This document shows positions 43,182 to 52,615 of a stretch of DNA of 64,000 nucleotides, one piece after another. This DNA comes from Ashinkailepas kermadecensis (lineage: Eukaryota > Arthropoda > Thecostraca > Neolepadidae), in contig JAOTOM010003847.1 of the NCBI GenBank assembly GCA_034440615.1, positions 124,001-188,000 on the forward strand. Direction: 5' to 3'. Under the pieces are notes generated by a model. It made no database searches. It was not told the DNA's origin and saw only the letters and a program-made list of their open reading frames with translations. Position 1 is the stretch's first letter, and each line of letters starts with the position of its first letter. Made by a program: the position numbers and the translations under genes.

Positions 43182-44926
43182 TCAGCACGCGAAGTTCGGC
43201 GCAGGAGCGTTCTGACCGCCGTCGCAGCCAGTCGACTGGGGCGGCCGGTCGTCGCCGTCACGGGGCCCACCGACCGTCCAGCCGGCACCGGTCGCCGGTC
43301 GGCTACCGCGCCGGTACGCGCCGTTGTCGCTCTGTACCTCGAGCCACAACGACGCCGGCAGCTGCTCGTGCCGCGACTGTGGCGGACTCGCCGCGTCGCC
43401 GTCGCACCGCCGGTAGAAGAGCATGTAGGGCGCGTCGGTTGGCGCGCCGGCGCCGCCGCGGCCACCCCAGGCGTCCAGGTGACCGACCGACAGCGGTGTC
43501 ACGTAGTTGTCGTCGAGGCGGCACCAGACGGACGGCGCGGCGTCCGGGCCGGTGGCGTCGGATGACCTCGCCACGCAGTAGTAGTGGCCGGCGTCCAGCG
43601 AGCCGCCGCGGTGCACCACCAGCGCATACAGCCGGAACTGGACGGCCGGCCGGTCGCGCACCGGCACCCACAGCTGCTCCGTCAGCGCCACGGGTGTCAG
43701 CACCTTGCGGCGCGCGCCCGTGCCACGCTCGAACAGGAAGCGCACCAGCGAGATGACTAAGTAGTGCGGCGGCTGCAGCATTTGCAGCTGTCGGTCGGCG
43801 TCGCGCAGTTCAGAGCACCGCTGACAGTGGTATTGGTTCTCGCCGGACAGCCGCTCGGCTGCCAGATACTGCTCTAGCAGATCAGACACCTGGAGGTCGG
43901 CACGAGGTTGAGACGGCAGAGAGTCCGGCACGGCCAAGTGCAGGTCGGTGATGCTGTCCAGGTGGCGCGACACAGAGCCGCACGTGCAGCACGTGCAGGT
44001 CGTCTCGGCACTGCCGGCCAACAGATGCTGCACCAGAGTCGGAGCTGGTAGCGGCGGCGGGTCAGTGGCACGGCCGCCGCCGACCGTCGGCTGTCGAGAG
44101 TCGCCGGACAGGACATCACCACCACGGCCGGACGATGGTGGTTCCTGGGAAGTAAGACCCCCGCTGAGGTTGGCTTGGAGCGCGCCGCACTGTCCGGCGA
44201 GCCGAGCGTCACACGGGGCTGTGCCGCCGCTCGACCATCGAGGCCGACACTTGAGGCCGGCGGACGGGCGCGTCAGTGCACTGTCGTCCCGAGTTGCGGC
44301 AGGTATGGCAAACGGAGGTCGTGTCTGCTGACCACCGTCCGCCAGCGACGGCGCCAGTTGAGGCTGTGGTGACTGCGAAGCCTTGGAGGACGTATGCGGC
44401 TGTGGTTGACCAACGCCAGGTGGAGCCACGGACATCTCTTCGTGAAGCGCGTCCAAAAGGTACCTGAGCAGCTCCGAGCAGTCTTGCTGGCGGCCCGCCT
44501 CCAGCCAGGGCGGCAGTGCGGTGCGTGTGAAGGCCGACGGTGAGAAGGCGGGCCGCTCCGAGAAGGCCAGGAACGCGAACACCCGCTGCAGTGCCGCCAG
44601 GTGGTGCTGGCACGGACTGGGCCGTGACGTCATCACTCCGTAGCGGAACTGTTCTGAGTGGAAGAGCGCCTAGAGCACAACGTTGATGTAGCACGTGTTG
44701 CCGAGGTTTTTGAGACCTCGCCTCGGCGGTGGTGGCGACGACATGGCGGTGTGGCTCACGCCACAGCCGAGGTCGATGTCGGGGCCGGGGTCAGGACCCG
44801 GACCGGGACCGGACGGGTGGGACCATGCGGCCTGGGACGGTCGGGTACGGCTCTGTAGCGAGAGCGCCAGCGTCGGATGGTGTGCGGTCAGTGTCGGGTG
44901 GAGCCTCATCAGTGTGTAGGCCACGA
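43182..44926 (-). pseudogene. USP35/USP38-type ubiquitin C-terminal hydrolase, catalytic domain with in-frame stop
   Basis: Deubiquitinases of this group cleave ubiquitin from substrates with a Cys-His-Asp triad. From 44926 the frame reads a Pro/Gly-rich linker, then the Cys box GLKNLGNTCYINVVL (Cys codon 44693-44691). TAG 44672-44670 follows, where the family has Gln. After it the frame is open for about 490 codons: ALFHSEQFRYG, RVFAFLAFSER, SRQQDCSELLRYLLD-like, two zinc-binding Cys pairs (CTCCTC and CQRC), the His box LDAGHYYCVAR (His 43586-43584), RLDDNYVT, and a YMLFYRR end; stop at 43184-43182. A splice acceptor (CTCTCAG) fits at 44927-44928, so 5' exons should lie at higher coordinates; I did not identify them. 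It is markedly GC-rich. Apart from the TAG it looks functional, so recent inactivation, polymorphism, sequencing error or readthrough are all open. Confidence 0.85.
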
Positions 44927-45012
44927 CTGAGAGTGTTTATTGGTATAGATGTCCGTAGCTATTGTCATATGAAACTTTCAGGTTTAAATACACGTCTTAT
45001 TTTGGTACCGCA
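44924..45012 (+). repeat. 89-bp direct repeat, left copy
   Basis: CGACTGAGAGTGTTTATTGG to GGTACCGCA is repeated in the same orientation at 50069-50157 with about one difference. The left copy directly abuts the USP exon and includes its splice acceptor on the - strand. Confidence 0.9.
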
Positions 45013-45319
45013 GCTAAAACAGGACATGTAAACAGCTGTCTTTTCCCAATGTCACATGCCATATTCTTAATGTACAGCTCTAGAGTGCCGCACACTTATC
45101 GCCGGCGTCATCTGCCACGTATGCCGCTCATCTCTGCCTCAGATAATGATGTCCTGACGATGGCTAGCGAAGTCATTGAAAAGGAGCTGTGAGCACCTTT
45201 ATTCTGTTTATTTACCAAATGTATTCCAAAAATGTACCATAGAAACAGGCATGCCTTTGCATCAAACATCATCGCCATTTGCATATTCGCTACGTCAATC
45301 GCAGACAACAATCATGGAC

Positions 45320-45327
45320 TTGGACAT
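45320..45327. repeat. Target-site duplication of transposon A, left
   Basis: TTGGACAT lies immediately before TAGGGTGTGG and is repeated exactly after the right terminus at 49711-49718. Confidence 0.92.
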
Positions 45328-45958
45328 TAGGGTGTGGTGAAAAAGCCAAAGTAAAAAATTTGGGAGGCCTGAAGTTTTTTTCCATGTTTTTGACCTTTGC
45401 GAACTCAGCCATGGCGTTGTTTCCAAAAAATGAGCAAGTTTTGATTGGTGCTTTTTAATTTGAAAATTTGATGTTTTTGGTCATCTGCAATGACGCCTCC
45501 ACAGCGGGATCGTGGGATGACTATGCACCACCGCTTCACTTCTAATTGAGCTAGACCCACTCAAACAAAAACGAGCGTGTTGCTCTTCTTGTGATAAATT
45601 CAGGGATGCCTTATTTCAAGGTCTCAGGTCAACCGGTGACGTCACAGGTCAGGTCAATTGCTAAAAAAGGAAAAAATGGTGACCTATGCGGGCTTAGAGT
45701 AGCATAGCAAAACACCTTATCGTGATAAGTGGCATGAAACAAGACACAAAGAAAGCTAGGAGCATCCCGACTCGCATCGGTGTATTCATCGCAACTATTG
45801 ATGAATGACCCAGGTCAGGTCAGGTCATGTTCTGAGACTGGTCGGAGAGATGAGTCTAGAGTCGAACGGCACCAAGCAATAAACACCCGACCAAGATTCA
45901 GATGTCCCAACAGGCGGCTATCACGAGCTCAACGAAAACCAGACCACACAGCTCTCAT

Positions 45959-48814
45959 CTAGAGGAAGTTGAAGAGCGCCATGTAGTCGGCCTTGGTGTT
46001 CGGGTTGCCGAGCTTACGCGCGGCCTCCGCGCAGCGGATCCACCCCTCCCTCCTCTCCTGTCCCACTACCATGAGGCATGACTCGGACACTTTCCTCACT
46101 GCGCGCTCTATACTCTGTGTGTGACAGTGCCAGCTGGGGGGACAGACAGCGGCGTGTCCCGGCAGGCCTCCACCTGCTCGGTGCTGAGGGTGGCCGTGAG
46201 GAGCGGCTCCGACAGGGGCACAGCGTCCCAGTCGATCAAGTCTGCCAGCGACTGCGCCGCGAAGTTCAGTGACGGTGCGCTGAACTTGCGAGGCAGCGAG
46301 CTGCCCGCACTCGCCCCCTCCCGGATGTCCTGACAGATGATGACGACAGCGCAGGCCCGCTCCTCCTTGTCCTCAGAAGCCAGCATGCTGAGCAGCAGCA
46401 GCTCGGGGTGAGCGAAGAAGCTGCCGATGTATGGCCGCACGATCGTCTGGACGGCAGAGGGGCTGTACTGCTCCACTAGCTGGACCTGTAGGAACACCGT
46501 TTGTGCCAGCACAGCACGGACTACAATCGAGAAAACAGGCTTTGTGTCGTTTATATCTGATTCAGTGATAACATTTTCACCGATTTATGCTACGTTGACT
46601 GGTACTTAGGTTCCGTCCCAAACCTTACGCATGTGCAAGAAAGGTTCATCTCCCGCTCTATCATGTTCAACACACATATGCATGCAGTTCCTGTAAGTGT
46701 ACAAGCTCTACCTGCTTCAGAAGGTTCCTGGCGCCGTCGATGAGCTTCCTGTCCCGCTTGATCCGAAACCATTGTTTCAGATAGATGGCCACGGTGAACT
46801 CGCAGAGGTGCGTCAGGTTCACCAGCTCCTCCCCGGTCAGCCTGTGCTGTCTCGTCCACAGGTCGAGGAGCCTTTGTAAGACAGGATGGAGGGGTTTTGA
46901 TAGTGGGAAATAATGCTGGATGCAAGGATAAATGGAGATAATGGTAGGCAAACGGGGAGGGGATGACTGATGGTACATACGAGTATGCAGTGTGAGGAGT
47001 GTGTTATTTGGCGCAGACGATATGTTTACTCATGTTAGGACTGAGGCTTGGACTGAGGTTACTGGATTAAGTTAAATGTATATATATATATATCAAAACA
47101 GGGCCTGCTTCCCCACCTGTTTGCTGTCGTGAGCCAGCGTGAATGGTTGACTGGCCCGATGGCCATCCGTTGCAGGCTGGGGGCACGGATCCGGCCTCCA
47201 GCGCCTTCAGCATGCTGTAGCTGTAGCGCTGGTCCCAGCTCAGGTCGTCCAGCACCGCCTGAGGCAGCTCCGGCAGGGGCTCGCCGACGGCCAGCGACGT
47301 GAACTGGTTGTTGTAGGGCAGATCCTGCGTCACGGGCAGCAACTTCCCGATGGGGCCACTGAAGCCGCCACCGGACACCGTTGGGCTATCCAGCCGCTGT
47401 ATCAGGTGACGCAGCGGGAGTTCGTTGGTGTGGAGCATGCAAATGCTCCACACCAACCGCCTGCCGAGGAGCCGCTCCAGAATGGTGATGACACCGGCGT
47501 TGCACCCAGTGTTTGATTTGTTGAGTCGGCGCCCACCATCTGCAGTGTGTCGCTGATCCCGTAGTTGTTCATGATGTCGACGATGTGGTCGGCGATGACG
47601 CGCGCTGGCCTGACTCCTTCCACCTTCTGTTTCGAGAAGTGGGTGAGGAACCGCCCCTCACTGTCCGTCAGAGTGTAGTGGTCTTCATTCACCTCTCTGA
47701 CAACCTTCGTCCCGTCCTCCAGGGTGATCCAGGCCTTGGTCACGTCCTGCCTGCCGTCGAACTGGACTCCGTTGATGCCGGCCGTTCGGATCCAAGTCTC
47801 GGCGCTAGCTGTCACCCTCGCCATTTCCCTGTCCTGCTCTCTCCCGACCTTGCTGTGGTCTACCAGCAGGCGTGGATCCTCCTTTTGGCGAGACCCATGT
47901 CGACGGCGTATGATGACAGAATGTTGGCGAGGGCCCGCTGGGATACGCCATGCCGCATAGCCGCGAGGACTGTCAGTGGAAAGTGCTCCCGGTTCTGGGC
48001 TGCAGTCCGATTCCCAGAGCTGTCGCTCGGGCCGGCGGGCGTGTAGTCTCTGTCCGAACTGTCCGGACTGGCACCCTGCTTGTCCTCTTCCTGCTGCTGC
48101 ACCCACGCTTCCTCTCCTCCGGTACTTGAGGTAGCGTTCTTGCTCCTCCGCGGCTTCCGTCGCCTCCATCTCCGGCCTCTTCCTCCTTGTCTCCTCCTCT
48201 GCACTGATATTTCCATCCTGCCCGATTCCGCCGAGTCATTAGCTCCAATCTGAGCCTGCCGCTTATTCCTGACTTCGACCGCTGGTCGAGCATGAATTCG
48301 AGCTCCATCGCTGGGATCTTGCGGGATTTGGGACAGCTGCAGTCGACGTGAACTCGTTTCGGGCACTCAGGAGGGCAATCGAGGTCGCTGCAGGACTGCA
48401 TCCTGCACTGGCACACGCAGACGTCGAACAGGCGGTCCAGGTTGGTCAGGAACGCGTCTCGCTCTTCGGCCTTTGCTCGCTTCTTTCCACTTATCTTCTT
48501 TTTTCCTCCGTAGGAGATCTCCTCAGTCGTCTTCCACAACTTGATTATCTTCCTCTTTATTTCCTGGTTGGAGACCATGGACCGTTCCATGTGATGGTTG
48601 ACACGCAGCCACAGGTCCTGCACCATGCTGGCCACTGTTCCTGCTAGATCCGAGACCGGGATGTGCCTGACATATCTGGTGTCGGGCAGTCGCAGCTGTA
48701 GCATCTTCTGGAGAACATTTCGCTTCGTCGGCAGATCGGCTAGTGGCAGCTCCCCGGTTTGCCGATTACAGCTGCGAGGCCGGTGCTCGTGCTGGCTCTA
48801 GTGCCGGATGCCAT
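45959..48814 (-). pseudogene. Transposase-like gene of transposon A, three exons, frameshifted
   Basis: Exon 1 runs 48814 to 47117. It starts MASGTRAST, then LPTKRNVLQKMLQL after a frameshift, a Cys-rich zinc-like block VCVCQCRMQSC...CPPEC...VDCSCPKSRKIP, then an acidic/basic linker. Next come RHGVSQRALANILSSYAVD, FDGRQDVTKAWITL, GADSTN, GRRLVWSICMLHTNELPLRH and IGPVNHSRWLTTANR. Introns 47116-46872 and 46711-46486 are GT-AG and in phase. Exon 2 (46871-46712) gives LLDLWTRQHRLTGEELVNLT and a WFRIKRDRKLIDGARNLLKQ end. Exon 3 (46485-45959) gives PELLLLSMLASED, LIDWDAVPLSEPLLTATLS and HTQSIERAVRKVSES, stopping at 45961-45959. Frame changes are needed near 48755, 48260, 47880, 47510, 47200 and 46120. 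The motif order matches a protein family found in many arthropod genomes. Frames on the + strand here are shadows. Confidence 0.85.
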
Positions 48815-48940
48815 GTAATTTGCAGGTACCTAGAGGAGAGTAGGGCTGTTGTTACAGGGCCATGTTGATACAGTGCCAATATCTGCTAAACTACACCACT
48901 AGATGTCACTACGCTAACGCGTTTGTCAGCTGCTGGTTTT

Positions 48941-49545
48941 TTGCCATTTTTCAGCAGTTGACATAACCTGTGACGTCACCGGTTGACCTAAGACATTGAA
49001 ATAAGACATCGCTGAACTACTCACAAGAGGAGCAACACGCTCGTTTTTGTTCGGTGGGTCTAGCTCAATTAGAAGGAAGCGGTGGTGGATAGTCGACCCA
49101 CGATCCCGCTGTAGAGGCGATAGCCGCCTGTTGGGACATCTGAATCTTGGTCGGGTGTTTATTGCTTGGTGCCGGTAGACTCTAGACTCATCTCTCCGAC
49201 CAGTCTCAGAACATGACCTGACCTGACCTGGGTCATTCATCAATAGTTGCGATGAATACACCGATGCGAGTCGGATGCTCCTAGCTTTCTTTGTGTCTTG
49301 TTTCATGCCACTTATCACGATAAGGTGTTTTGCTATGCTACTCTAAGCCCGCATAGGTCACCATTTTTCCTTTTTTAGCAATTGACCTGACCTGTGACGT
49401 CACCGGTTGACCTGAGACCTTGAAATAAGGCATCCCTGAATTTATCACAAGAAGAGCAACACGCTTGTTTTTGTTTGGTGGGTCTAGCTCAATTAGAAGT
49501 GAAGCGGTGGTGCATAGTCATCCCACGATCCCGCTGTGGAGGCGT
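48941..49545. repeat. Tandem-like duplication in the right TIR of transposon A
   Basis: A block of about 175 bp (48941-49118) repeats the outer TIR part at 49366-49545. Both contain CTGTGACGTCACCGGTTGAC, GAGCAACACGCT, GGGTCTAGCTCAATTAGAAG and CACGATCCCGCTGT. The left TIR has it only once. The inner copy is more diverged. Confidence 0.8.
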
Positions 49546-49710
49546 CATTGCAGATGACCAAAAACATCAAATTTTCAAATTAAAAAGCACCAATCAAAAC
49601 TTGCTCATTTTTTGGAAACAACGCCATGGCTGAGTTCGCAAAGGTCAAAAACATGGAAAAAACTTCAGGCCTCCCAAATTTTTTACTTTGGCTTTTTTCA
49701 CCACACCCTA

Positions 49711-49718
49711 TTGGACAT
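49711..49718. repeat. Target-site duplication of transposon A, right
   Basis: TTGGACAT follows ACCACACCCTA directly and equals 45320-45327. Confidence 0.92.
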
Positions 49719-50788
49719 ATGCCCGGGCATACTGTTCATCTGCCCAGACATAAAGGAGACACAGGGAGCTCCAAGGACTTACGCAGAAAGCGAGTTCAGG
49801 TAGAACGCAACTTCTTTGCCCGTTGTTTTCCACGCCGCGCTCTGGGCCTCCTTTATCCCCAAATAGATATGTTGGGGACAAACAGCCCATGGGGTACGGA
49901 GGAGAAACCTGCCACAGGTATGGTCTCTGCCACCGCCCAACCGCCTTCAACCGTGGCGGGACTGTCGGAGAGTGTCAATCGGCAGCTGGAGACAGTTCAG
50001 TGAGGCTGGCTAGACTTACGCAGGCTGGACTTGCGTAGCTTCAGGTTCCATTTGAGCAATGCATGCCTCGACTGAGAGTGTTTATTGGTATAGATGTCCG
50101 TAGCTATTGTCATATGAAACTTTCAGGTTTAAATACACGTTTTATTTTGGTACCGCATATTCTGATACATTCCTCACTTATTTGGGTAATGGCTTCGAAT
50201 GTTGAAGCCAATAGCTATTCTCAAGTAAACCGGTTTCAGCTAGAACAAAATCTGCTTGTTGAGACTTTGAAGTAGTTTTACACGAGTACATTTGTGCCCC
50301 ACGATGAGTCAGAGTGACACTTGGGACTGGTGTCAATTGAGCATAGTTGTTTAAATTGAGACCAATTGCTACTCTCAGTCTGATTGGTTTCACTTCAGGC
50401 CAAAAGATATTCTCTTTCCTGGGTCTTGAAAATAGTTTCACATGAGTGCATTTGTAAGTCCCAACGCACTGGCACTATCGTCTGATAATAGTGTTCTCAG
50501 CATTTCGCGAACAGTGCTCGTTTTGTGGGGTTTGATTTGAATACAGAAAATGAGAACGTCACTATTCTCAGAGAATATATACCCTTCTCACCTGTTATCA
50601 GTGTTCACTGTGAAAGCTGGGCTGAACAAAAGCTCAGTCCTGCTTGTTCTGAAAAAGCTCAGACTTGCCCCGGCATATTTGGCCTACCAAGTGAAAGAAT
50701 CAAACCGTTTGCCTGTGGTGTGTAACGATGGCCAGTTGTTTGATGAGATGGCTGATGACACATGCCATGGTGTGGCGTCGCTGACGCT
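49719..50788. other. No gene recognised
   Basis: This is where 5' exons of the USP gene could lie on the - strand, but no recognisable segment is seen. Frames at 49626-50003 overlap the transposon end and are not supported. Confidence 0.3.
50069..50157 (+). repeat. 89-bp direct repeat, right copy
   Basis: It is nearly identical to 44924-45012 and lies on the other side of transposon A, about 350 bp beyond it. The flanks of the two copies differ outside the 89 bases. Confidence 0.9.
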
Positions 50789-50995
50789 GATGTCGCCTAC
50801 TTTGGTGTGACGTGGTGGCTGATGTCGCCTATCACGGCGTGACGTGATGGCTGATGTCGCCTATCACGGCGTGACGTGATGGCTGATGTTGCCTACCACG
50901 GCGTGACGTGATGGCTGATGTCGCCTACCACGGCATGACGTGGTGGTTGATGTCGCCTACCACGGCGTGATGTGGTGAGTGATGTCGCCTGTCGT
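50789..50995 (+). repeat. 32-bp tandem repeat, about 6 copies
   Basis: The unit is GGCTGATGTCGCCTATCACG followed by GCGTGACGTGAT, with substitutions increasing to the right. Degenerate GTGTGACG words continue to about 51180. The words resemble those at 33290-33425 in CDC14 intron 6. Confidence 0.85.
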
Positions 50996-51162
50996 GGTGA
51001 TGAGGTATAGTCTGTGTCACCTATGATGATCGTTGTTTGTTGAGTTTGTCCAGCCTGCTACCTTGTGGTGATGCCGGTTGTTGTATGATGGTGTGGCGGT
51101 ATGGCTGCACTGTCACATGTGGTGTAGAGGTATGACCCGGTGTAACCTGTCCTGGTGTGACA

Positions 51163-51408
51163 TCATCTCGGTGGTGTGACGATGTGCTCGGCATCCTGGC
51201 AGTACCTGCCGCGAAACCAGAGTCTTCCGTCGTCGATGTACGCGCCGCGACCCAGCACGGGTCGCCGGCCGCCGACGCCAACAGTGTACCGGTCGCCAGC
51301 GGCCGTCTTCCCTCCTGTCGTCTCGCCGCGTGCCTCGGCCCTATGGTCACGTTTCTCGTGGATGGTGGGTCGTGCTCCGTGTCGCTGGTGGTAATCGATG
51401 GTCGCCAT
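51163..51408 (-). CDS. GC-rich open frame, possible exon of unknown gene
   Basis: The frame reads, among others, GDRYTVGVGGRRPVLGRG and DDGRLWFRGRYC, with GC-rich codon use like the USP exon. I do not recognise a family, and the + strand is also open in two frames here. It could be an upstream exon of the USP gene on the same strand, but nothing proves that. Confidence 0.2.
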   Translation of the reverse strand: MATIDYHQRHGARPTIHEKRDHRAEARGETTGGKTAAGDRYTVGVGGRRPVLGRGAYIDDGRLWFRGRYCQDAEHIVTPPR

Positions 51409-51939
51409 TACCCGGTGGTCGCGCTCCGATCAGCTCGGTGCGATGGCTGACCTGAGCTCTGCACCTCACCGATGTCGACACCCTACCCCCGTGCCCATCA
51501 GCCTCCGGTTGGTGTCCTTCCGCTGACCAGTGACCAGTTTTGTAGCGGAAATTCTCTGAATCCTCAATTGAAACATTTTGATGCGATGTATAAAACACGC
51601 GAATGCGTGGAAAAAAAAAACACGCAATCTGCAAGCTAACCGGGGTCGTGCAACGTACTTATGAATGTCAACGGTAGAAATAACGAGCAAAGCACTTCAC
51701 ATTTAGGTGGTCTAACTCTTCCCTTTTCTCCTCCAACTCCTTTGATTTCTAGCGTTGCAGTCTCCATTGGCTTGACCTGGTGTTATGTACCAACACATTC
51801 CACGTGTTGTGTTTAACGTGTGCTCAGTGTAATCAATGCAATGGTGTGTGTAATGGCGGGACCAAGGGGTCTTGGAGTCATGACCTCCACCCAAGCCCCT
51901 TCGGGGTCCAGGGGAGCCGTTGGACACGTGTTTCAACAT

Positions 51940-52350
51940 AGACCGTGACGATGAACGCAAGAAATTTGGCACTCCAGGGGACCTCTGGGCAATCCAGGAC
52001 TGACCTGAAGGTCCCCTGGGCTGACGAAAGAGGCCGATGGTTGATGGAGAGGATTCCGGGCCGATGAAGAGGGCCCTACGTCGACACGGAGTTCCCATGG
52101 GCAGACGTTGAGGCCCAACGCGAAAGGCCTCTAGAGCAGAGGCCCTCTTGAGGCAGACGCAGAGGTCTAGGATCGTTGGAAGGATCCCCGAGCTGACCGA
52201 GAGGGCCCGACAATTAAGTAGAGCCCCTGAGCCCACGAAGTGGTCCTCTGGGTCAACGAGGATGGCCCTCGAGCCAACGAAAAGAGCCCCTGAGCCGACG
52301 CAGAGGATTCCTAGCGGCCGGAGAAGGCCCTGAGCCGATGTGAAGGGAAT
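51940..52350 (+). repeat. Degenerate GGCCC repeat array 1
   Basis: Words such as GAGGCCCAACGCGAAAGGCC, GAGAGGGCCCGACAATTAAG, GATGGCCCTCGAGCCAACGA and AGAGCCCCTGAGCCGACGCA recur about every 28-30 bases. The pattern is a GGCCC/GCCCC core, then AGCCGACG, then purines. No unit is identical to another. Confidence 0.7.
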
Positions 52351-52569
52351 CGGGATTCAGAGCCACACACAGGACTTGCATAACGGGACGAGCACCTTTG
52401 TTAATGGCTCCTGGTGGACTGGACCCCTTTGATTGACATGGACCCCTTGATTACTCAGAAACCCTCCCCATTAGCTCAGGAGCCTTCGGGGAGGGGGGGA
52501 GCTGTCTCGACGCCACGAAACCCACGATGACTAATTCCAGATATATGCGATGCTGCTTGCACACACTTG

Positions 52570-52615
52570 AACACCCTAACCACTCGGTCATCCCCGCCCC
52601 TGCGGCCGAGTTAGC
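52570..52615 (-). mobile_element. Truncated SINE head
   Basis: On the - strand GGGGCGGGGATGACCGAGTG then GTTAGGGTGTTC resembles the first half of the SINE at 18080-18290 with an A-box-like GACCGAGTGG. No B box follows. Confidence 0.4.

Larger units (their letters stand above)
45328..49710 (-). mobile_element. Transposon A: complete DNA transposon with long TIRs
   Basis: The 4383-bp element has terminal inverted repeats at 45328-45922 and 49119-49710. They are about 590 bp long and nearly identical, starting TAGGGTGTGGTGAAAAAGCC. A perfect 8-bp target duplication TTGGACAT flanks it. The termini fit the YARNG rule and the 8-bp duplication of hAT elements. The single gene inside (- strand) belongs to an uncharacterised transposase-like family with ADSTN, LHTNELPLRHL and HSRWLTTANR motifs, not to a hAT protein I can recognise. 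High TIR identity suggests recent movement, while frameshifts in the gene suggest it is no longer autonomous, unless they are sequencing errors. Confidence 0.92.

Noticed and set aside
43134..43756. Arg/Pro-rich + strand frames over the USP exon
   Set aside because: They are GC-rich antisense shadows of the deubiquitinase on the - strand.
47585..48046. 153-codon + frame
   Set aside because: It is antisense to the transposase of element A.
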